From Planctomycetota bacterium (GTDB lineage Bacteria > Planctomycetota > UBA1135 > GCA-002686595): DNA of 64,000 nt. Positions 10,089-19,123 of the stretch are shown piece by piece. Made by a program: the position numbers and the translations under genes. Below the pieces are notes generated by a model. That model did no database searches. It was not told the origin of the DNA and worked only from the letters and a program-made list of their open reading frames with translations. Within the stretch, counting starts at the first letter, position 1, and each line of letters starts with the position of its first letter. Location: the NCBI GenBank assembly GCA_012960475.1, contig DUBE01000038.1, forward strand, positions 1 through 64,000, in the 5' to 3' direction.

Positions 10089-10751
10089 TTAGAAATCGAG
10101 TGTCAACTTGCGAGCCGTAAAGGCCTCCGCATATCCACTCGCCGAGTTGCATTCCACCCCGCGCAGGCGTGCGAGAGCTCGAAATGCTTCGGGGTCAAAC
10201 CATGGCCGACCCGCCTGACTTGGAAAGTGTGCCTTCAGGTGCTGCAGCTTGCTCTCCATCTGAGCCACATCGAGAGGCACGAACAGGTTGGGCTGGCCAA
10301 GGTCTCCCTCGAACTTGGCGATCTCGAATTCCAGAACCGCTTGATCGCGAAATGTCTGCCAGATCACCTCAGCGCAAGTGCGATGGTCCTGGTGACGATC
10401 TTCAAGCCGATGACTAAAAACGAGGTCGGGCGAAAAAGTCTGCTGCAACTCCCAGAGTCTCGACTTAAGGTCTCCCAATTGAGACGGAAAGAGGTTCTCG
10501 GTCAGATCCCAGACATGAACCTCGCAACTGGCAGCTCCGCGAGCCAGGCCGGCAACGCTGGCGCGCGCCTCTTCCGCTCTTGATCCCGCAGCAGAGGCCA
10601 CCACCCAGCAAAGGTCCACCTCTCGATCTTGCAAGAGACGCAACAGGGTGCCCCCGGCTCCGATCTCCAGGTCATCCGCGTGGGCACCGAGGCAGAGCAC
10701 CTTGAGTGGCGCACTGATGGATGTGGGCAGAAAGGAAAGCACGGGAATCAA
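10089..10751 (-). CDS. PIG-L family deacetylase
   Basis: The N-terminal metal motif GAHADDLEIGAGG is the PIG-L/LmbE signature (AHxDD), and the second metal-ligand region is EDRHQDHRTC. These zinc enzymes remove N-acetyl groups from amino sugars such as GlcNAc derivatives. At 220 residues it has usual length. The first codon in the open frame is TTG; the GTG three codons later or a start close to LKVLCLG is also possible. It lies 33 bases upstream of the epimerase on the same strand, probably co-transcribed. It likely trims an acetamido sugar in the polysaccharide pathway. Confidence 0.83.
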   Translation of the reverse strand: MIPVLSFLPTSISAPLKVLCLGAHADDLEIGAGGTLLRLLQDREVDLCWVVASAAGSRAEEARASVAGLARGAASCEVHVWDLTENLFPSQLGDLKSRLWELQQTFSPDLVFSHRLEDRHQDHRTCAEVIWQTFRDQAVLEFEIAKFEGDLGQPNLFVPLDVAQMESKLQHLKAHFPSQAGRPWFDPEAFRALARLRGVECNSASGYAEAFTARKLTLDF

Positions 10752-10962
10752 AGGCTGAAGGGCGAAGCGCTCAAGGGGTCAAGCTGAGAGATCATCATAC
10801 TCCCAGCGCCTGCGCCGCGGGACTTGTTTCATTTGAGAGCATTCCCTAACCCTGCTCGGAGCCGATGGGGGTACACCCTTGTGGATCGAAACCGATGCAA
10901 TTGCCAAAAGCACCCTTGTCCGGACTCGCTTCGGTGCCTCCCCCCGCTACCCTGAACGCGCC

Positions 10963-12174
10963 ATGGAACCCAGCCCCAGCTTGCCCCCGGGCGTTGCCTT
11001 CATGAATGGTCCCCATGGCACCTGCCCCACCTGCTCGGTGCCTGGACGCGCACTCTATTCGGTGGCCCGGGTGCCAAGTACCTCGAACGTGCTCTTCCAT
11101 ACCCGAGCAGAAGCCCGGGCGGTTCCCATGGGGGCACTCGAACTCGCCACTTGCGACTCTTGCGGCTTGCTCTGGAACGCAGCCTTCGACGAGGGCCTGG
11201 TAGACTACCGCCAGGGTTACGAAGAGACCCAGAGCTTCTCCCCCACCTTCCGCAGTTGGCTCGATGCAACCGCCAGTGAAATCGCCCAAGAGCACCAACT
11301 TGAGGGCAAGCTCGTTGTGGAAATTGGTTGCGGCAAGGGCGAGTTCCTCGCCAGCTTGTGCGCCGCAAGCGGTGCCCGGGGATTGGGCATCGATCCATCC
11401 GCCAGTGCTGGCCGCGTGGACTTGAGTTCTGGAGCAGGACTGAAATTCCTCCTCGAACCCGTTGGAAACATCAACCCCATCGATGATGTTGAGCTCATCG
11501 TCTGCAGACACACCCTGGAACACATCTTCCAGATAGGCCCCTTTCTGCGGGAGATTGAACGAGCCTGCTCTCCGCACACACCCCTGCTGATCGAAGTCCC
11601 CGACCTTACGCGCGTGCTCACCGAAGGCGCCTTCTGGGATCTCTACCACGAACACGCCACCTACTTCACACTTGGTTCCCTGGTGCGCTGGATCCGCAGC
11701 ATGGGCAGACCGGTGCAGACCCTTGAGCGGGTCTATTCCAATCAGAACCTGATGCTGTTTTCGGATCCCGGGCGCCCGGACGACTTGCAATTACAAGGCG
11801 AGTCCCCCACCGAACAACGCCGGGCCTTGGACCAGTTCAATCAACAGGCCAAAGACTCCATGGCGCGCACCAACAGCCTATTGAACAAGATCCAGGCACA
11901 AGGTGGAACCAGTGTCCTGTGGGGAGCAGGCTCCAAAGCCACGGGTCTCCTGGTGACCTTGGGAGTCGAGGACCAGGTGGCCGCAGTGGTGGACATCAAC
12001 CCGGACAAGACCGGCAGTCACATCGCGGGCACGGGTCACCGAGTCATTGCCCCCGGGGAACTGCAAGAGATCAAGCCAGATCTGGTGCTGGTAATGAACT
12101 CCCTCTATTGCGACGAAATCAGCGCAAATTTGAAGGCCATGGGCTTGGCCCCGCGGATTGAAGCTCTTGCCTGA
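10963..12174 (+). CDS. SAM-dependent C-methyltransferase family protein with intact zinc site
   Basis: The ATG at 10963 gives MEPSPSLPPG; in-frame codons back to a TTG at 10879 are open but unlikely to be used. Order of parts: zinc pair CPTC (about residue 21), second pair CDSC (about 66), SAM motif VVEIGCGKGEFLASL (about 115), HTLEHIFQIGPFL, and a C-terminal domain starting VLWGAGSKATGLL. It is a paralogue of the protein at 5861-7015. Family members modify nucleotide sugars. It stands alone on the plus strand between the PIG-L gene and the export genes, and is convergent with the BY-kinase gene (3 bases between ends). Confidence 0.82.
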   Translation: MEPSPSLPPGVAFMNGPHGTCPTCSVPGRALYSVARVPSTSNVLFHTRAEARAVPMGALELATCDSCGLLWNAAFDEGLVDYRQGYEETQSFSPTFRSWLDATASEIAQEHQLEGKLVVEIGCGKGEFLASLCAASGARGLGIDPSASAGRVDLSSGAGLKFLLEPVGNINPIDDVELIVCRHTLEHIFQIGPFLREIERACSPHTPLLIEVPDLTRVLTEGAFWDLYHEHATYFTLGSLVRWIRSMGRPVQTLERVYSNQNLMLFSDPGRPDDLQLQGESPTEQRRALDQFNQQAKDSMARTNSLLNKIQAQGGTSVLWGAGSKATGLLVTLGVEDQVAAVVDINPDKTGSHIAGTGHRVIAPGELQEIKPDLVLVMNSLYCDEISANLKAMGLAPRIEALA

Positions 12175-12177
12175 GTT

Positions 12178-12843
12178 CTAGCCGATCGAACGGCTGAACT
12201 CCGGCCTGAAGCGATTGAGCACCGCCCCCAGAAAGTGAACCCCAGCGCCCTCTATGCGCAAGCGCGCTTCCGCAGCATCCGCCTTCAAGCTGACTCGTGC
12301 ACGAGCCACCAGGATGACCGCATCCACACTGTCCAAGAGGGCGGTGGTGGAAGCCTCGGTCAGGATGGGTGGACTATCGATCAGGATCACCCCTGCAGAG
12401 TTCGACAACTCAGCAAGCGTACTCTTGAAAGCATCGCCTGCGAATTCTCCAGCCAGGGGTGATCGCTTGCTACCTGAGGGCAGCACCCTGAGTTCTGGCA
12501 ATCCAGGAGCAATGTGCAGCGCCCCGCTGAGCTTCACGCTACCACCCAATACATCCGACAGCCCTGGATCCTCAGGAACACCGCAATAGGTAGCCAGGGA
12601 TGGACGCAGGAAGTCTGTCCCCAAGAGGACCGTTGGATAACGCAGGTGACGGGCCAGGTTGACGGCGATAGACGCGGCCAACACGCTGGTTCCGCAGCCG
12701 CGCTCGGTGCCCGTAACCAGGATACGACTCGTCGGCCGCTCACGCACATAGTCTGCGCAACTCTTCCAGAGACTCTGCTCCAGCCCGGCAAGGCCGGATT
12801 GGGCTTGTTCGATGGGTAGCGGCTGGACTTCGTTTTGCGCCAT
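12178..12843 (-). CDS. CpsD/CapB-like BY-kinase with degenerate P-loop
   Basis: A 221-residue P-loop protein of the bacterial tyrosine kinase family that partners Wzz. Recognisable parts are a Walker A region TGTERGCGTS (residues 44-53), Walker A' VLLGTDFLRPS (Asp77) and Walker B GVILIDSPP (Asp156). In active family members the Walker A ends GKS/T; here the lysine position is Thr52. The C-terminus (FRPEFSRSIG) has no tyrosine cluster. Both changes suggest loss of kinase activity while the fold and probably the Wzz interaction remain. Start codon is 4 bases after the Wzz gene, so they form an operon with Wza upstream. Could be a pseudokinase that regulates chain length. Confidence 0.8.
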   Translation of the reverse strand: MAQNEVQPLPIEQAQSGLAGLEQSLWKSCADYVRERPTSRILVTGTERGCGTSVLAASIAVNLARHLRYPTVLLGTDFLRPSLATYCGVPEDPGLSDVLGGSVKLSGALHIAPGLPELRVLPSGSKRSPLAGEFAGDAFKSTLAELSNSAGVILIDSPPILTEASTTALLDSVDAVILVARARVSLKADAAEARLRIEGAGVHFLGAVLNRFRPEFSRSIG

Positions 12844-12846
12844 GGC

Positions 12847-14478
12847 TCAGGTCACCTTGTTTGGGCGCAGCTTGCGCAAGGACTTGTGTTCGTCGATCAC
12901 CGCCAGGACAGGAATGTCGAGGGCTTTCTCCAGGTTCTCTCTGTAGCGCAGGCGACGATCGCGCAATTGACGCAGGACAGCAATGGCCATTCCCAGGGCG
13001 AATCCACCAAAGAGGCCGCCTGCCAGCAATTTCATCCGCTCGGGGCCAGTCTTGTCGTGCTGCAGGTCAGGCGTGGTGAGGGTGCGCAGATTGCTCTCGC
13101 CCTCATCGCGAGAATCCTGAATACCCTGGTCCTTGACGATCGCCGAGCGCAGACGTGAGACCTCGCCCTGTTGTGCTTCGATGTCTGACCGCCAGCGAGC
13201 GTGCTCGCCGACGCAACCATCCATTCGTCGCAGTCTCTCCACTTGCTTTTCCCGAGCCTCCTGAGTCGTGACCAGCTGGGCATCTATCCCCTCAAGATCC
13301 GCCTTGTAGACCGCGAGTTTTACCTGCAGTTCGAGACGTTCCGAGTTGGGCACTATCTGGTCCACGGCAATGCCGTCATCCACCACTGGCTCATCTTGCA
13401 TCAGACGCTCCATCTCGCGAGTCAGGTCATCGATGTCCCCGTTGAGCTTCCCAAGCATCTCAGCCCGACGCACTGGATCGTTCTCGCGGTCGAAGTACTC
13501 GATATCCTCGCGCCGCTCCTTCTTGCGATCGATCTTCCCAAGCAGCCGAGGAATCTCGGGATTGGCCACCTGCCGCGGCAACTCGGTGACCGTGATGGTT
13601 GCGCCCATTCCCGCTGTGCGCGCCTCGAGCGATCGAACGCTGACCAGCAAGGCGCTCCGCCGGGTGTTCGCCTCCAAGACACTACTGTCCAAGGCACTCA
13701 CAGCCTGCAACAGGCCGTCACGTTCAGCTACCAGGTCATAAAATCCACAAGTGACCTTGTGCTCACCAAAGTTCTCACCAGCCTTGCGTAGCTTCTCTTC
13801 CTGCTCATCCAAGAGAGCAGTCAGACGATTCAACTCCGGACTGTAGTGTTCGTTGTGTTGATCGATGAATGCCTTGACCAGGGCCGTGGCTGTGAGTTGG
13901 GCATCTTCCGGAGTCCAGGCATCGGCCTGCACCACGATCACCTGGGAGCGACGACCGGTGGTCACCCGCGTGCGTTTCATCAGGGTCTTAGCCGCAGCAC
14001 GGATGGCCTTGGGCTCGTTGTTTCGAATCGCCCCGGCCCCGCTTTCCCCATTGCCCCGCAGAAAGGCCTGCAGCCCATGCATCAGACGTGCATGCAATAG
14101 AGTCGACGGCCCATCTTCGGCAGTGGGATCCGGGATCCGCAAGACCCAGGAGGGTGTCAGGTCCTGGGCCACGCGCCCAAACACTCGCGGATCGGTCAAC
14201 AGCATGATCTCGTCCTCAATCCCTGGCACCGTACGGATGCCATCGTCGATCCCGATGGCATCGTCCGCACTGCGTGTTTCAGCGATGCCAGGCGTGTACT
14301 GCAGGCGAGCCTCTGAGGTGTAGACATTGGGCTGGGAAGCCGCCAAGAAGAGACCGGTCGACGCGCCCAAGATCGTGGTCAGAAGCAACCAACCGCGGGA
14401 TCGCAGGGCCCCGTAGAGAATAAGGACCTTGAGGTCCAGACCCCCCCCCTCGCTCACGTCTTCGAACTCGTCTCTCAT
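12847..14478 (-). CDS. chain-length determinant protein (Wzz/GumC family)
   Basis: A 543-residue protein with an N-terminal transmembrane segment (SRGWLLLTTILGASTGLFLA), a long periplasmic, largely helical region, and a second membrane segment near residue 495 (LLAGGLFGGFALGMAIAVL). This is the topology of polysaccharide co-polymerases that set polymer length. The short cytoplasmic tail ends with an RDRRLRYRENLEKALDIPVL-like stretch as in GumC/ExoP proteins. It lies between the Wza-like gene (15 bases upstream) and the BY-kinase-like gene, the standard order of a Wzy-type export unit. Confidence 0.88.
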   Translation of the reverse strand: MRDEFEDVSEGGGLDLKVLILYGALRSRGWLLLTTILGASTGLFLAASQPNVYTSEARLQYTPGIAETRSADDAIGIDDGIRTVPGIEDEIMLLTDPRVFGRVAQDLTPSWVLRIPDPTAEDGPSTLLHARLMHGLQAFLRGNGESGAGAIRNNEPKAIRAAAKTLMKRTRVTTGRRSQVIVVQADAWTPEDAQLTATALVKAFIDQHNEHYSPELNRLTALLDEQEEKLRKAGENFGEHKVTCGFYDLVAERDGLLQAVSALDSSVLEANTRRSALLVSVRSLEARTAGMGATITVTELPRQVANPEIPRLLGKIDRKKERREDIEYFDRENDPVRRAEMLGKLNGDIDDLTREMERLMQDEPVVDDGIAVDQIVPNSERLELQVKLAVYKADLEGIDAQLVTTQEAREKQVERLRRMDGCVGEHARWRSDIEAQQGEVSRLRSAIVKDQGIQDSRDEGESNLRTLTTPDLQHDKTGPERMKLLAGGLFGGFALGMAIAVLRQLRDRRLRYRENLEKALDIPVLAVIDEHKSLRKLRPNKVT

Positions 14479-14493
14479 GGAGGCCCCTACGCG

Positions 14494-15204
14494 CTAGTTA
14501 CCACGCGGAATAAACAAATCTGTGAAATACGGAAATGGAATCATGCGCCGGATCCAGGAATCCAAGAACAGACCGGCGTCATCGACGCGCGTGTTGGGCA
14601 CATAGAGTACATCGTGGGCCTGCAACAGGACTGTATCGCCCCGGCCCCAGTGTTCCTCGCGGATGTCGAGCACCCAGGAACTTTGAACCTTTGACACTGG
14701 ATCAAAGCGCACCAACAGGGTGTTCCCCAGCCAGGAGGTCCTGTTGTTGGGGCCCCCAGCTATGGCCAAGGCCTGCAGCAGGGTCAGATCGGCTGCGACG
14801 GGGAGGATGACTTCCCCCGGTTGTGCTACCTCGCCCATCACAAAGACCCTCTGGGCTGCTTGCTGAACAACAATCACCGAGAGGGTCGAGTCCCTGCCTT
14901 CCAGCATGGCTCCGTAGAGTTCCTGCAACTTGTCCTGCAGTTCCTCGGGCAACAAGCCTCCCACCAACAGCGGCCCCAAGCCAACAAAAGAGCAACGCCC
15001 ATCAGACTGCACCTTTATGCTCTGGTTGAATTCACTGGCGTAACTAAACTTTATTTCAAGTGAGTCTCCGGGGGAAAGACGATCGAGACCCTCGTAAAGA
15101 GTCGCGTTGATCTCCTGGGCAATGACATGCATCGCAGGGCCCTGGGGAGTGGAACAGCCCACGAGGACATGCAGAGCAGAGAAGACAAGTAAGCGAGTGA
15201 ACAT
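14494..15204 (-). CDS. outer-membrane polysaccharide export lipoprotein (Wza/OPX family)
   Basis: The ATG at 15204 gives MFTRLLVFSALHVLVGCSTP, a lipoprotein signal with lipobox LVGC; the longer frame upstream is rejected. The polysaccharide export domain follows (LSPGDSLEIKFSYASEFNQ), then a SLBB-like segment (VFVMGEVAQPGEVILP, TLLQALAIAGGP). At about 236 residues it is a short OPX protein. It delivers polymer through the outer membrane in partnership with the Wzz-type protein encoded directly downstream. The C-terminal part (PFPYFTDLFIPRGN) may contribute the membrane-spanning helix, which is an inference. Confidence 0.88.
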   Translation of the reverse strand: MFTRLLVFSALHVLVGCSTPQGPAMHVIAQEINATLYEGLDRLSPGDSLEIKFSYASEFNQSIKVQSDGRCSFVGLGPLLVGGLLPEELQDKLQELYGAMLEGRDSTLSVIVVQQAAQRVFVMGEVAQPGEVILPVAADLTLLQALAIAGGPNNRTSWLGNTLLVRFDPVSKVQSSWVLDIREEHWGRGDTVLLQAHDVLYVPNTRVDDAGLFLDSWIRRMIPFPYFTDLFIPRGN

Positions 15205-15284
15205 GGGAATCCGTTTTGATGAGTAGGCTGTGTCAGCCAAAAAGTGATGGTAACCAATATCCCTTGCCCAAGAGGGCCGCTGTC

Positions 15285-18143
15285 TCATTCCAGGGCACGC
15301 TCGACCCCCTGTAGAATGCCTGACGCATCGATATGAACGGTGCTTGGCACAGGCAGACTGCCCACATCCATTAAGGCACCTAGACTCCCCTCCCGCAGCT
15401 CTGGCGAGAAAGGCGCAAAGAGCGCCTCGCCCGCGATGCCCCACTCGTCAAGCAGGCGCACCGCTTCGGAACGGCGCAGGCCCGGATCTACGCAAACCAG
15501 TTGCAGGCGCGCTCTCGCGTCAGGATCCATGGCGGCCAGGCCGCGCACGCAGGGGCTACAGGCGCTCGACCAAAAGTGCAGGTCAACAGCGACCCCCAAC
15601 GCCAGATTACGGGCCTCACCCACCGCATTCTCCAAGACTATGGGCGGAACCTTGGCTCCAATTGGCAAGCGCAGACCCCGGGGCCAAGGATCGCTGAGTT
15701 GGCCAGCCTCAACCTCTACAACCCTGGGGCTGCTCTCTCCCTGCACGATCAGATATGCGCCACCAGCCTTGACAATTCCCTGAGAGCTCCAGGTTGCAGC
15801 ACCGGGCCAAAGAACCTTTACCTCGGCGCTGGTTTTTGATCCCAGGCCAAAGATCAAGTTGGGCGATCCTGAAGAGGCAAAGCCACTGCCACGAGCAATC
15901 ACCTGAGCAACTGGCCCCGCTGGACCCTCCAAGACTACCGTGGCGCCGATCGCTTCGGGATGGCCCTGGGTTGCCCGCAAGTGGATTGTCACCGCCCGCG
16001 ATTGCGAACCAAGGTCATTGCGCCACAGTTGGTGACGCTCAGCTTGCAAATTATGACAGAAGAGATCCGGATCCCCATCGCCATCAAAATCCGCGGCCAC
16101 AAGTGAACGCCCATCCAGGGGCGAGTCACTGCCCAACAGGACCGAAAGGTCACTGAAGCCTCCTTCTTCACAAGCCACGAACAAGCGGTTGCGCTGACGC
16201 CCATTGAAGGAAGTCCCGCTGGGATCCATGTGCAAGGCCCAGGGGTGAAAAGCCTCCTCTTCGGTCTCCAGGCCGTGACTGGCATCTATTGCGGAACCAT
16301 GGACACCTGACTCATGAGAGCTGGAAGACGCCACCACGTGGCGCCAATAAGCACTTCATGTGTCTGCGGGCAACTCACCGGTAACAAACCCGTTGACGCA
16401 GGCGAGGTCGAGGCGTCCGTCCAGGTCAAAATCAGCTGCAACTGTGCCCCAGGCCCAGCCCGCGGCACCGGCTCCGGCGGCATCCGGCATGACTTCGAAA
16501 CCCGACAGAGTTCCGCGCAGCAGGTGGTTGCCCTGAGCAAGGCCGCGCAGGGAACGGGAGAGATCCACCTCGCCGGTGGACTCCAAGGCTGCAAACATCC
16601 GGCGCCCGGTCCCGGAGCTGGCACCCGCAAGGTACAGATCCAGCCTGCCGTCCCGGTCAAAATCCCCCAGGGTGCCGCCAAAGGTCAGCCGTGCCTGAGA
16701 GCCTCCGAGGCCCTGCTCATCCCGTTCGAAACGGCCGCTGCCCTTGTTACGCCAAAAACGGTTGACGCCAAAGTGATTGAGGGTCAAGAGGTCCATGTCA
16801 CCGTCCTGGTCCAAGTCTGCCGCCAAAGCGGAGGCGGTCCAATCCCGATCATGCAAACCGGCTTGCCTGGTCCCATCTCGAAAGACAAACCCCTCTTGCC
16901 CCAGCAGCAGCCTGTCCGGCGCACCGTTCGTGGCTTGAATCCAATTGTCGTTACGCATGGCTTCCATGCGGCCGTAGCCCGCAACAAAGAGATCCAAGAA
17001 TCCATCCCCGTTGAAGTCCGCCGCGACCAGGCCGAGTGCAGGCATGTTTGCACCCAAGCCGGCCTGCTTGGTGACCTCGATAAAGTGGCCCTCGCCATTG
17101 TTCTCAAAAGCCCGCAGTGGATTGCCGCCACTTTCACCCGCATTACTCCAGCCGATGCCCCCCATAACCAGGTCCTGGTCCCCGTCAGCATCGAAATCAG
17201 CGAAGACCAGGCCAGTGCCCCCGCCCGTGCCCAGCAAGCCACACTCTTGCGCCGCTTCACGGAAAGTGCCATCGACCTGGTTCAAGTAGAGATAGCCTCG
17301 CATGGCATTGGGCAGGAACACATCGAGACGCCCATCGCCATCGACATCCGCAACGGCCGCGCCATTCCAGCCCTCACTGTCATTGCCCGGCTGCCCGAAT
17401 GCGGGACCCCTCTGATTCACAGCCGTGCTGTTGGTGACGTCAACGAATCCGGGTCCTGTGCGTTCCAAGTCGAAGCCCGCTTCAAGCAGCGCGCGGTCCA
17501 ACGCCCAGGCACCTTCCTTTCGTAGAAAGGCCCCACGCACACGCCGTGCCAGAGCCTCCTGTTTTCCACCGAGAGTAATCCCAGCAAGCTGCACCCGAAA
17601 GGTCACAACCCCATAGGGCGAGGGATTCCCACGCTCGAACTCAGCCTCAAGTACATGCAATTCCGCCTGGGTCACCTGATTCCAGTTCGAAACAAGAGCG
17701 CTCAAGTCCGCCAGCCAGGCCTGGCAATCCAAGCCCGGGCCCTGCACTGCCTGTAGCTCTCGCCGCAGGGCCCCCAAGGGCAAAGTCTGCTCCTTGCCAC
17801 TGGCCATCCTACCCAGGGCGTGCCCTAGAAAGTCCGGCGTCAAGTGTTGCTCGAGACCCTCAATATCGCGCACCTGCAAGCGGTCGGCAAACTCGGTCAA
17901 GAGGTCCCCGACCTCCCCCGCCAGGGCTTCTGCGGTGTAAGGACCGCGGATCACGCTCGTTGGCTCCTCGATGTTCAAGGGTGCCTGCTCTCCCCCTGGG
18001 ATCCCAGACACGGAGCCCTGTCGAGCCCCAGAGGGCTCAGCGAGCGGGCCGGATTGGTGCTCGAATGAGTTCTCCTCGGCACAAGCTGCCAGAATCACGA
18101 TCGCGAGCCACCACCCAGGTCGATTGACACCCTGGTAGAGCAT
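15285..18143 (-). CDS. FG-GAP/VCBS plus ASPIC-UnbV lipoprotein with thioredoxin-like C-terminus, interrupted by in-frame TGA (candidate selenoprotein)
   Basis: The ATG at 18143 starts a lipoprotein signal (ILAAC). Residues about 60-210 are an unassigned region. Then come FG-GAP/VCBS repeats with calcium-loop motifs (DVDGDGRLDVF, DFDADGDQD, DFNGDGFLD, DLDQDGDMD, DFDRDGRLD). After ...GFVTGELPADT codon 596 is TGA (16356-16358). The same frame continues SAYWRHVVASSS, another DFDGDGDPDLF repeat, an ASPIC/UnbV region (GATVVLEGPAG) and a thioredoxin-like domain with CSPC. With the standard code this splits into 16356-18143 and 15285-16337. Total 952 residues. A SECIS-like hairpin lies 18 nt after TGA, so selenocysteine is possible; a nonsense mutation or sequencing error is the alternative. 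Substrate unknown. Confidence 0.75.
16327..16358 (-). other. in-frame TGA plus SECIS-like hairpin
   Basis: On the minus strand TGA is at 16358-16356. After exactly 18 nt there is a hairpin: stem GGCGCCAC (16345-16338) pairs with GTGGCGTC (16334-16327), 8 bp including one G-U pair, loop GTG (16337-16335). Bacterial SECIS elements have a small apical loop with G in the first two positions, about 16-37 nt after the UGA. E. coli fdhF has 18 nt before its GGUC loop bases. GC-rich DNA forms hairpins often, so this alone is not proof. Confidence 0.45.
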
Positions 18144-18302
18144 TGCACGATCCTACTCAATCACTCCAATCGCAGGGGTGATTCACCCAATTCTCAACTC
18201 CGATCCCCCCAGACCCTCCTTGGGGACCACAAATACCCCCTCTGGGACGAATGAGGAGGAATCTATGGCTGAAGCGTCGGACGGGCTACAATCAAGGCAG
18301 TC

Positions 18303-19100
18303 ATGGGCACGCAGGGTCAGCACACAGTACCCGTCAGCTTCGTTCTAGGAGCAAGCGGGGCCGCCGGCCAAGCCCTCGTCGAGGAGCTTCGAATCGGCGC
18401 TGGGGGCCAAGGGGGTCGGGTGATCGCCCACCTGCGGGAGGGCAGCCCACGTACCCCGGATCTGGTACAGCAGTTTGAAGGATGCGGCGCCGAGGTGTTG
18501 ATCTCGCCCTTTGAAACCCTCGCGCTCAGGGCAGCCTTGCAGGAGCTGCGCCCCAGCCACCTGTTCATCCTGCATGGCACGACCCGTCGGCGGGCCAAGG
18601 CCGAGGGCATTCAAGGAGACCCTTACAAACTGGTCGACCTTGCTCTGACCCGCGTAGCTCTGGCAGCCTGTGAAGGGCTGACCAATCTACCGCGAGTGCT
18701 GTACCTCTCGGCTCAGGGCACGAGACCGCGAGCCAGGAGCCCCTACTTCCGAGCCCGTTTCGAAGCAGAGGAATCCGTGCGTGCGAGCGGCCTGCCCTAC
18801 ACCATTGCCCGGGCACCGCTGATCCACCGCACCTACCGCAGCGACCCTCGACCCGCAGAGAGCCTGGGCGGCAGTGCCCTTGGACTACTGGCGAGTACCC
18901 TGCGCGCAGTGGGCTGCAAGCAACGAGCCGCGCACATCGCTCCTATTCAACCAGCCGAGCTGGCCCGTGGCCTGATCCATGCGGCCTTCAATTACACCAC
19001 CCTGTCCCGAGTGCTTGAAGCGGGAGAACTCCGCGACGAACGCCCGATTCACAGGGCTGACCCGATCCCGGCGACCCGTCGGGACGATGCCCGCCACTAA
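18303..19100 (+). CDS. NAD(P)-binding SDR-like protein
   Basis: A 265-residue protein with an N-terminal Rossmann signature VLGASGAAGQALVEEL (about residues 14-29), like atypical SDR/NmrA-type or epimerase-like proteins. It then has FILHGTTRRRAK, a LYLSAQGT strand near the usual catalytic Ser, and YFRARFEAEESVRASGLPYTIAR-type sequence where a Tyr-x-x-x-Lys would be expected; the Lys is replaced by Arg. So a binding or reductase role is plausible, but classical SDR catalysis is not assured. A ribosomal S1-like gene follows after 23 bases on the same strand. Confidence 0.7.
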   Translation: MGTQGQHTVPVSFVLGASGAAGQALVEELRIGAGGQGGRVIAHLREGSPRTPDLVQQFEGCGAEVLISPFETLALRAALQELRPSHLFILHGTTRRRAKAEGIQGDPYKLVDLALTRVALAACEGLTNLPRVLYLSAQGTRPRARSPYFRARFEAEESVRASGLPYTIARAPLIHRTYRSDPRPAESLGGSALGLLASTLRAVGCKQRAAHIAPIQPAELARGLIHAAFNYTTLSRVLEAGELRDERPIHRADPIPATRRDDARH

Positions 19101-19123
19101 CCCATGTATAGAGAGGACTCCCA

